A stretch of 45,037 bases of DNA, from assembly GCA_947177165.1 (NCBI GenBank), contig CAMWTP010000046.1, positions 1-45,037 on the forward strand. Direction: 5' to 3'. The notes below the pieces were generated by a model. The model made no database searches. It was not told the origin of the DNA and was given only the letters and a program-made list of their open reading frames with translations. Positions 35,327 through 41,857 of this stretch are shown one piece after another. Source of the stretch: an uncultured Lachnospiraceae bacterium (GTDB lineage Bacteria; Bacillota; Clostridia; Lachnospirales; Lachnospiraceae). Position 1 is the first letter of the stretch, and every line of letters starts with the position of its first letter. Both the position numbers and the translations under genes were made by a program.

Positions 35327-36256
35327 ATGTTGTACTTTCGTTCTGTCGGCGAAGCTGAAAATGTCTTTAAAGCATTGAGCACACCGATGCGCGTGAAAAT
35401 TATGGAAATGATATACGAAGATGACACCCTGAGCATGAATGACCTTGCGGAGGCGCTCGGGCTTACCAACGGCGCGATATCCATGCATGTAGGGAAGTTG
35501 GAGGAAGCCGGGCTCGTGCGCATTAAGATTACCTCCGGAAAGCGCGGAACCATGAAGATTATACGCCCGCGATATGACCGGCTGATGATCGATCTGGCTC
35601 CTGTCAAGGAGTCACGGCGCTGTTACACCGATGACATCCGCGTAGGGTATTACACGGCATGCCACGCCACGCCGACCTGCGGACTTGCCACGAGCAAGGA
35701 GATCATCGGCTCGCTGGACGACCCCAAAGTATTCTCCTTCCCCGACCGTTTTCAGGCCGGAATCCTCTGGTTCACCAGCGGATATGTGGAATACAATCTG
35801 CCGAACCACCTGCAGGCGGGGCAGACTTTGACAGAGCTTCAGATCTCTTTTGAGATCTCATCGGAGTGTCCCAACACAAATGAGGACTACCCCTCTGATA
35901 TCTATTTCTCAATCAACAAAACGCCGGTCGGCATGTGGATCAGCCCCGGCGATTACGGCGGGCGCAGCGGTTACGTGTCACCGGCATGGTGGCCGGAGAA
36001 GCTGAACCAGTATGGTCTGCTGAAAACGCTGATCATCAACAATGAAGGCTGCTTTATGGACGGAACAAACAAGCTCTCCGATGTGACGATACAGGACCTG
36101 GGCATTGACTACAACAGCTATATCACGTTCAAGCTCGAAGTTCCAAGAGACACTGCGAACTGCGGCGGCTGCACCTTATTTGGCGAGGACTTCGGCGACC
36201 ACAATCAGGCCATCCGCATTAAGGCTTACTATGATGAAGAAAACAATGAGAATTAA
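35327..36256 (+). CDS. ArsR-type winged-helix regulator with large C-terminal beta domain
   Basis: A 309-residue regulator. Residues ~8-90 are an ArsR-like winged helix (VFKALSTPMRVKIMEMIYE, LSMNDLAEALGLTNGAISMHVGKLEEAGL). The C-terminal ~200 residues have a beta-rich pattern (GYVEYNLPNHLQAGQTLTEL, FSINKTPVGMWISPGDYGG) and cysteines in ANCGGCTLFG, but no metal-binding box of classic ArsR. The C-terminal domain could bind a carbohydrate, as its loops are aromatic-rich (AWWPEKLNQYG). AAAGGGGCTG precedes the ATG. The gene faces the carbohydrate operon, so it is its likely regulator. Family of the C-terminal domain is not recognised by me. Confidence 0.8.
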   Translation: MLYFRSVGEAENVFKALSTPMRVKIMEMIYEDDTLSMNDLAEALGLTNGAISMHVGKLEEAGLVRIKITSGKRGTMKIIRPRYDRLMIDLAPVKESRRCYTDDIRVGYYTACHATPTCGLATSKEIIGSLDDPKVFSFPDRFQAGILWFTSGYVEYNLPNHLQAGQTLTELQISFEISSECPNTNEDYPSDIYFSINKTPVGMWISPGDYGGRSGYVSPAWWPEKLNQYGLLKTLIINNEGCFMDGTNKLSDVTIQDLGIDYNSYITFKLEVPRDTANCGGCTLFGEDFGDHNQAIRIKAYYDEENNEN

Positions 36257-36285
36257 AAAAACTGCCATCCGGCAGTTTTTTAATT
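36251..36285. terminator. Bidirectional terminator between the regulator and uppP
   Basis: AATTAAAAAACTGCC, loop ATCC, GGCAGTTTTTTAATT: a 15-bp perfect stem with A/T runs on both sides. It overlaps the regulator stop codon and serves both converging genes. Confidence 0.9.
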
Positions 36286-36318
36286 CCCAGAAAAAGCTCC
36301 TTAAGAGCTGTCCCTTAT

Positions 36319-37155
36319 CTACACTGTAATCACTCCGCACAAGCCAAGTGCAATGACAATCGCGCCGAGCACGATGCGGTACCACCCAAAGATCTGGAAG
36401 TCGTGTTTCTTGATATAGTCCATCAGGAACCTGATGACAAAGATGGAAACGAAAAATGAGACCAGCATTCCGATGATCAGCACGCCCGCTTCCAATGTTG
36501 TAAATGTAAATCCAAACTTTACTAATTTCAGGAGACTCGCGCCGAACATAACCGGTATGGCAAGAAAGAATGTGAATTCTGCCGCCACACTTCTCGAAAC
36601 GCCGATCAGGAGCGCCCCCACAATCGTGGCACCAGAGCGAGACGTTCCGGGAAATACCGCCGCGATGAGCTGAAAGACTCCGATCAGAAACGCGGTCTGG
36701 AAAGTGATGTCATCCAGCTTTCTGATTCTCGCCCTTTTTCCTTTGTTGGCACGCTCCACGACGATAAACGCCACTCCGAAGACTATCAACGCAAGCGCAA
36801 CCGGTACTGCGTGGTAAAACAACGCCTCAAACACATCGTCAAACAGCAGACCGACAATCGCCGCCGGAATACATGCCACCACGATCTTGAGCCACAACAC
36901 GATTTTATCCATCTCAATCACCGGTTTTGACTTATCCCGGAACTGAAACGGAAAAATCTTGTTCCAGAATAAAATTACAACCGCCATGATGGCTCCGAGC
37001 TGAATCACAACCAGAAACATCTCCAGAAATTCCGGCGTGCAGTCAAGCCTGATAAATTCATCCAGAATGATCATATGCCCTGTACTGCTGACAGGAAGCC
37101 ACTCTGTGATTCCCTCGACGATGCCGAATAATATCGCTTTTAGAAGTTCAATCAT
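36319..37155 (-). CDS. uppP: Undecaprenyl-diphosphatase
   Basis: A 278-residue membrane enzyme that removes a phosphate from undecaprenyl diphosphate, recycling the lipid carrier of cell-wall synthesis. The family motifs are VEGITEWLPVSSTGHM near the N-terminus and PGTSRSGATIVGALL near residue 170. About eight membrane helices are visible. Length is normal. The start ATG has only a weak AGGAT site. It follows the patatin-like gene by 87 nt; that gap holds a hairpin (37175-37206). Loss of this carrier recycling or extra copies affect bacitracin sensitivity in the family, but no such role is shown here. Confidence 0.95.
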   Translation of the reverse strand: MIELLKAILFGIVEGITEWLPVSSTGHMIILDEFIRLDCTPEFLEMFLVVIQLGAIMAVVILFWNKIFPFQFRDKSKPVIEMDKIVLWLKIVVACIPAAIVGLLFDDVFEALFYHAVPVALALIVFGVAFIVVERANKGKRARIRKLDDITFQTAFLIGVFQLIAAVFPGTSRSGATIVGALLIGVSRSVAAEFTFFLAIPVMFGASLLKLVKFGFTFTTLEAGVLIIGMLVSFFVSIFVIRFLMDYIKKHDFQIFGWYRIVLGAIVIALGLCGVITV

Positions 37156-37174
37156 AGTCTAATCCTACGCATCT

Positions 37175-37206
37175 GCAGCTTCACAGACTGCTGCCTGCGA
37201 AGCTGC
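37175..37206 (-). repeat. Hairpin in the patatin-uppP gap
   Basis: GCAGCTTC and GAAGCTGC pair as an 8-bp stem with a 16-nt loop. No T tract follows, so it may be a leader or 3'-end structure rather than a terminator. GGAT-GCT-ATCC lies at its side. Confidence 0.45.
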
Positions 37207-37242
37207 CCTGGATGCTATCCTTTCATTATTTCTAAACAGCCC

Positions 37243-38109
37243 CTACTCAGGTGCTTCCTGCTGCAAAAATTCCATCAGCCCACCATAACATTTTTTTGCA
37301 TCGTTATAACCAAGCTGATACAGCGCCTCCAGTTTTTTCCTGTCCTTCTCCACTCTGCCGATGTCGTTCGGTTCTTGCGGTCTGATGACAAAAGCCCTTC
37401 CGGCCTTCTCCTCCCTGCCCAGAAACTGCAGCGTCTCATTGTAGCGCGCATGGCGGTCAGAGACCAGCTCATATACGCTGGGATACCTCGCGTATTTGAG
37501 CTTTACCATATTCCGCATTGCCAGCGAGGCCTGTTTCCTGACATACCCCACTTCCTTTGTGAGAATGACCACGTTTTTCGCATTTCCATCCGCGATCGCC
37601 CTGCGAATCGGGACAGCATCGGCGATTCCGCCGTCCAGATAGTACTCACTCCCTATCTTTACATTCCTTGACACCAGCGGCAGGGACGCCGACGCCCTCA
37701 CCGCAGTCGTATCCCTGTGCATCTCGCGCAGCGGCATGTACTCTGCCTCCCCTGTGCGGATATTCGTCACCACCGCGTAAGCGTTTCCCTCATATCTTGC
37801 AGCGGCTTTGTAGTCGTAAGGATCCAGCTTATTGGGAATGGTATTGTAACACATATCTGCGTTGAACAAATCACCCGTTGTCATCAGACTGTGTATGCTG
37901 CAGTAATTTTTATCATTCAGATAATCCAACGCTACCCTGTATGCGCGTTTTTTCTGTTTTGATATATAACTGCACAGATGACATGCACCCGCAGACACAC
38001 CATAACAATTTTTGAAATACATATCCTTTTCCATAAAGTACTCCAGGACACCTGCGGTATACATTCCCTTCATACCGCCGCCTTCCAGTACCAGACCACA
38101 ATCTATCAT
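37243..38109 (-). CDS. Patatin-like phospholipase
   Basis: A ~288-residue lipid acyl hydrolase of the patatin/YlbK family. It starts MIDCGLVLEGGGMKGMYTAGVLE with the oxyanion-hole glycines, has the nucleophile Ser in YGVSAGACH (GxSxG) and the catalytic Asp in YLDGGIADA. The C-terminal ~90 residues (from LKYARYPSVYELVSDRH) follow the pattern of the accessory tail of bacterial patatins. The start at 38109 is set by AGGAGGAG before it; the longer frame to 38187 runs into the aminotransferase 3' end. No signal peptide; cytoplasmic. The gene is 37 nt after the aminotransferase and is probably co-transcribed. Confidence 0.9.
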   Translation of the reverse strand: MIDCGLVLEGGGMKGMYTAGVLEYFMEKDMYFKNCYGVSAGACHLCSYISKQKKRAYRVALDYLNDKNYCSIHSLMTTGDLFNADMCYNTIPNKLDPYDYKAAARYEGNAYAVVTNIRTGEAEYMPLREMHRDTTAVRASASLPLVSRNVKIGSEYYLDGGIADAVPIRRAIADGNAKNVVILTKEVGYVRKQASLAMRNMVKLKYARYPSVYELVSDRHARYNETLQFLGREEKAGRAFVIRPQEPNDIGRVEKDRKKLEALYQLGYNDAKKCYGGLMEFLQQEAPE

Positions 38110-38146
38110 AATCTCCTCCTGATCCCCGCATTGCAGAACGCTCTTC

Positions 38147-39352
38147 TCATGCGAGATGTCCCTTTCCAGGATATTCCGTCCCGACAAATCTGCGCAGTGC
38201 CGGCAGCGCGCGCTTCACCTTCTCTGTCTCGACACAGTATGCCATCCGGAAGTATCCCGGGCAGCCAAACGAATCTCCCGGAACAAGGACAAGGTCATAG
38301 TTCATGGCCTTTTTGCAGAACGCCACCGAGTCCTCCTCAAGTGCTTTCGGGAAGATATAGAACGTGCCGCCCGGCTTCACAACCTCAAACCCCAGGCTCA
38401 CAAGTTCATCGTAAAGGAGCGTCATGTTGGTCTCATACACGGACAGGTCCGAGGTAATCCCCAAAGTCTCCGCCACTGCTATCTGTATGATGGAGGGGGG
38501 GCAATTATGACCGATTCCCCGCGAAATCTGTGCGCACATCGGCGATATCAGCGCACTGTCCGTGCATTTGGGATTCACTGCAATGTACCCAATACGCTCC
38601 CCCGGAATGGAGAGGGACTTGGCAAACGAATAGCAGGAGAGCGAATTGTCATAATATTTTGACACATACGGCGCATCAACGCCCGCAAACAGAATCTCCC
38701 TGTAAGGTTCATCGGAGATCAGGAATATATCATGACCGTATTCTTTCTGTTTCGCCCCAAGCACTGCCGCAAGCTTTTTGACGGTCTCCGTCCCGTAGAC
38801 TGTTCCCGACGGATTGTTCGGCGTGTTGACCAGCACTGCCATTGTCTTCGGATTCAGAACCTTGTCCAGCTCCTCGAAATTGATCTGAAACTGCTCCGTG
38901 TCAGCCGGCACTACTCTTAACACAGCGCCAGTCTGTCCAATATAATGATCGTACTCTGGAAAATATGGCGCAAAGACAATCACCTCATCGCCCGGCTGTG
39001 TGACAGCCCTGACCGCGTGCGCAACCGCCCCCGCCGCCCCCGTCGTCATAAACAAATGCTCCGCAGTGTAATCCATGCCGTACCTTTTATTCAAAAATTC
39101 CGCAAACTTCGCGCGCACCGACGGAATTCCCTGTGACTGGCTGTAGCCATGAAGCTCCATCGTATCGCGGTTCTGCAAAAGTTCCACCATTTTATCGGTA
39201 AATTCCTGCGGCACTGCCACGGAAGGATTTCCAAGACTGAAATCAAATACATTCTCACTCCCGATCTCCTTCGCCCTTCCTGCTGCCCACTCCGACATCT
39301 GCCGAATCACTGACTTTGCACCGAGCATATCCTTATATTTCTGTGTAATCAT
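38147..39352 (-). CDS. PLP-dependent aminotransferase, class I/II
   Basis: A ~401-residue fold-type I aminotransferase. It has FSLGNPSVAVPQEF near the N-terminus, GAAGAVAHAVRAV for the phosphate loop, NTPNNPSGTVYG, DEPYREILFAG, and the Schiff-base Lys in CYSFAKSLSIPGERIGYIAV, and the substrate Arg in GYFRMAYCVE. These are aspartate/tyrosine-type aminotransferase motifs. The amino acid is not known. The start at 39352 follows GGAGTAA; the longer frame to 39433 reaches into the regulatory gap. A patatin-like gene follows. Confidence 0.9.
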   Translation of the reverse strand: MITQKYKDMLGAKSVIRQMSEWAAGRAKEIGSENVFDFSLGNPSVAVPQEFTDKMVELLQNRDTMELHGYSQSQGIPSVRAKFAEFLNKRYGMDYTAEHLFMTTGAAGAVAHAVRAVTQPGDEVIVFAPYFPEYDHYIGQTGAVLRVVPADTEQFQINFEELDKVLNPKTMAVLVNTPNNPSGTVYGTETVKKLAAVLGAKQKEYGHDIFLISDEPYREILFAGVDAPYVSKYYDNSLSCYSFAKSLSIPGERIGYIAVNPKCTDSALISPMCAQISRGIGHNCPPSIIQIAVAETLGITSDLSVYETNMTLLYDELVSLGFEVVKPGGTFYIFPKALEEDSVAFCKKAMNYDLVLVPGDSFGCPGYFRMAYCVETEKVKRALPALRRFVGTEYPGKGHLA

Positions 39353-39478
39353 TTTACTCCTCCATTCGACCGTGTGCTCTGATTGTAGCTGTTCAAAGCA
39401 CCACGCAGTATTGACATCACTATGTTTCGTCAACTCATTGTATCACTATGACAGAGAAAATGCAATTTTAAATCCTCA

Positions 39479-39507
39479 TTGACACCACTTTCAAAGCATA
39501 CTATAAT
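39479..39507 (+). promoter_or_regulatory. Promoter of blaI-blaR1
   Basis: A perfect consensus promoter: TTGACA (39479-39484), 17 nt, TATAAT (39502-39507). It lies 44 nt before the blaI ATG. The BlaI-type operator follows directly at 39516-39525. Confidence 0.85.
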
Positions 39508-39515
39508 ATTCTTAC

Positions 39516-39525
39516 TACATTTGTA
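39516..39525. promoter_or_regulatory. BlaI/MecI-type operator, blaI-blaR1 promoter
   Basis: TACATTTGTA within the wider dyad TACTACATTTGTAATA. The core TACA-N2-TGTA is the established BlaI/MecI binding motif. It lies at about the transcription start, so bound BlaI would block its own gene. Confidence 0.75.
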
Positions 39526-39551
39526 ATACTTCAAGAGGGGGGAAAACCATC

Positions 39552-39926
39552 ATGAAACCATTGCCACAAATATCGGAAGCCGAGTATGAGGTCATGCGGA
39601 TTATCTGGAAACATGCGCCGATCAGCACAAATGAGATTGTCGAGAAATTGGAAGCTACCACTTCCTGGAACCCAAAAACGATTCAGACTCTGATCAAACG
39701 CCTGGTGACAAAGCACGCAATCGCGTACGAAAAGGAGAGCCGCATGTTCGTCTACACGCCGTTGGTGGAGGAAAGCGAATATGTAAACCAGGAGAGCAAT
39801 ACTTTCCTCAAAAAATATTATGGCGGAAATATTTCGACGATGCTGTCCGCATATCTGGATAATGACAGACTGTCTGAATCGGAGATAGACGACCTGCGCA
39901 GCCTGCTCGAAAGAAAGACGCAGTGA
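39552..39926 (+). CDS. blaI: BlaI/MecI family transcriptional repressor
   Basis: A 124-residue winged-helix repressor starting MKPLPQISEAEYEVMRIIWK, with the recognition region STNEIVEKLEATTSWNPKTIQTLIKRLV and the wing around YEKESRMFVYTPLV. Its C-terminal dimerisation helices are the part cut by the protease in this family. AGAGGGGGG stands upstream. It is followed by blaR1 after 63 nt. Matching operators occur in its own promoter and in that of the PBP gene at 44.7 kb, so it probably represses both until a beta-lactam is sensed. Confidence 0.92.
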   Translation: MKPLPQISEAEYEVMRIIWKHAPISTNEIVEKLEATTSWNPKTIQTLIKRLVTKHAIAYEKESRMFVYTPLVEESEYVNQESNTFLKKYYGGNISTMLSAYLDNDRLSESEIDDLRSLLERKTQ

Positions 39927-39989
39927 TTTGACCGTGCACCCGCAAACTGCACATTAGGATCTGTAGAAATTACAACAGGAGTATTTGCC

Positions 39990-41786
39990 ATGATTTCATT
40001 CAGCGTACACTTTTTGCTCTGCAATCTTTTTATCAGTGTTATTATTGCCGCCATTCTGCTGGTAAAAAAGCGCCTGAGGAACTGTCTGTCCGGCTGCAGC
40101 CAATACCGCATCTGGTTTCTGCTGCCGGTTATCCTGGCCGTTCCCTTTCTGTCCATCCGTCCGGCAGGACTCGCACAGATGAGAAGCTTGCTCTATCTCA
40201 TGCAGGGCGGTCTTTTGCCAGAGGCAGACACGACCGTTTCATTTGCCGCGGCAAACCAGCCATCCACCACAGACTGGCTGGATGACTTCCGCATTTCCGT
40301 GTCAAGGGATTCTGTCTCCATCGCGGATTATCTTCCTTTTGCGATATGGATCGGCGGAATGATTGCAATGACGATATTGATGATAAAGTCCAGAATCCGG
40401 CTGTATCATCTGGAACGGTCTGCGCTCCCGCTTCAGAGCATCAAAGTCAGAATGCTCTATCAGGACTGCCGGGAAAAACTGCAGATCAAGCGGGAAATAC
40501 CAGTCTACAGCACAGCGTTTTTAAAGTCGCCGGTTATGGTTGGCATGTTCCGCCCCCGCATTTATCTCCCTATTCATCTGATTGCGGATTTTAAAGAAAC
40601 TGATATTCGATATATGCTCCTGCATGAGTTGCAGCACTACAAGCACAAGGACGCGTTTGTCAACTGCCTGATGAACCTTGCTTCCATTCTCTATTGGTTC
40701 AACCCTGTTGTGTGGTATGCGGTCAGGGAAGTCCGGACCGACCGCGAAGTTGCCTGTGACACGCTCGTCCTGCAGGCCCTGGATTCCGCAGAATATACCG
40801 CTTACGGGAATACCCTGCTCAACTTTGCGCAAAAAATATCGCTGTGCCCATTTTCACTGGCGACCGGAATCGGCGGCAGCGCAAAGCAAATCAAAAGGAG
40901 AATTTTGAATATTGCTTCGTACACGCCGCAAACCAGATGGCACAGATTCCGGGAGCGGATTGTGCTCACCGCTCTGATCATCCTGATTCTGGAGTCCACC
41001 ACCCTGATTCCGGTCTTAGCTTCGGACACGAAGGCTGCTCTCCCAAAAGGCGCAGTCATACAGATGGAGGATTTGTCGGACTTTTTTGCGGGCTACGAAG
41101 GCTGCTTTGTCTTGTATGACACCAATGCGGACACCTGGGATATCTACAACGAGGCGCATGCGACAAAGCGCTTTTCGCCCAACTCGACATACAAGATATA
41201 CAGTGCGCTTTTCGCCTTGGAAAATCAGCTGATTCGCCCCGACGCATCGACCTTAAAATGGAACGGACAGACCTACTCCTATCCGGCGTGGAACCAGGAC
41301 CATACACTGACGTCTGCGATGCAGCATTCTGTAAACTGGTACTTTCAGAAACTTGACCAGAGCGCTGACTGGAATACGCTGAAAACCTTCTACCGGACAA
41401 TCGGCTATGGCAACCATGATCTGTCCGGCGGCGCAGCGGAATTCTGGATGGAATCTTCCCTCAAAATCTCTGCGGTGGAACAGGTGGAGCTGCTGAAAAA
41501 ATTGTATAAAAATGAATATCATTTCGACAGCGGCAATATCCAGGCCGTAAAAGATTCCCTCAGACTGTCCGCCTCTGGTCAGGCTGTTCTGTCCGGGAAA
41601 ACGGGCACAGGCGTCATCAACGGCGAGAGCATCAACGGCTGGTTTATCGGCTATGTGGAGTCGGAGAGCAACACCTGGTTCTTTGCCACCAATATCCAGG
41701 GCACGGACCATGCTGACAGCCTGACGGCTGCCGGGATCACGCGCAGCATCCTGGCTGCAAAACAGATTTATACGGAAACGGACTAA
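39990..41786 (+). CDS. blaR1: BlaR1/MecR1-type beta-lactam sensor protease (M56)
   Basis: A 598-residue membrane sensor. The N-terminal part has about four membrane helices and the M56 zinc site HELQHYKHKD (His 212-216, with the third ligand in REVACD ~253-256). The last helix is near 323-345. The C-terminal extracytoplasmic sensor is class D beta-lactamase-like: STYK (399-402), SVN (447-449) and KTGT (537-540), all intact. When the sensor is acylated by a beta-lactam, the protease is expected to relieve BlaI repression (established for the family). CAGGAGT precedes the ATG. An imperfect palindrome follows the stop. Confidence 0.95.
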   Translation: MISFSVHFLLCNLFISVIIAAILLVKKRLRNCLSGCSQYRIWFLLPVILAVPFLSIRPAGLAQMRSLLYLMQGGLLPEADTTVSFAAANQPSTTDWLDDFRISVSRDSVSIADYLPFAIWIGGMIAMTILMIKSRIRLYHLERSALPLQSIKVRMLYQDCREKLQIKREIPVYSTAFLKSPVMVGMFRPRIYLPIHLIADFKETDIRYMLLHELQHYKHKDAFVNCLMNLASILYWFNPVVWYAVREVRTDREVACDTLVLQALDSAEYTAYGNTLLNFAQKISLCPFSLATGIGGSAKQIKRRILNIASYTPQTRWHRFRERIVLTALIILILESTTLIPVLASDTKAALPKGAVIQMEDLSDFFAGYEGCFVLYDTNADTWDIYNEAHATKRFSPNSTYKIYSALFALENQLIRPDASTLKWNGQTYSYPAWNQDHTLTSAMQHSVNWYFQKLDQSADWNTLKTFYRTIGYGNHDLSGGAAEFWMESSLKISAVEQVELLKKLYKNEYHFDSGNIQAVKDSLRLSASGQAVLSGKTGTGVINGESINGWFIGYVESESNTWFFATNIQGTDHADSLTAAGITRSILAAKQIYTETD

Positions 41787-41793
41787 GGAAAAA

Positions 41794-41839
41794 AGAACTT
41801 CTTCACAAAACAGTCTTTGCTGTGCGTGACAGAAGTTCT
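41794..41839. repeat. 46-nt imperfect palindrome between convergent blaR1 and PBP genes
   Basis: AGAACTTCT at one end and AGAAGTTCT at the other, with a small inner stem around ACAG...CTGT. It aligns end to end with 29865-29910 at 33 of 46 positions. It fills the 71-nt gap of two converging genes and may also end both transcripts. Confidence 0.65.
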
Positions 41840-41857
41840 TCCTGTATAAGGGATTTG

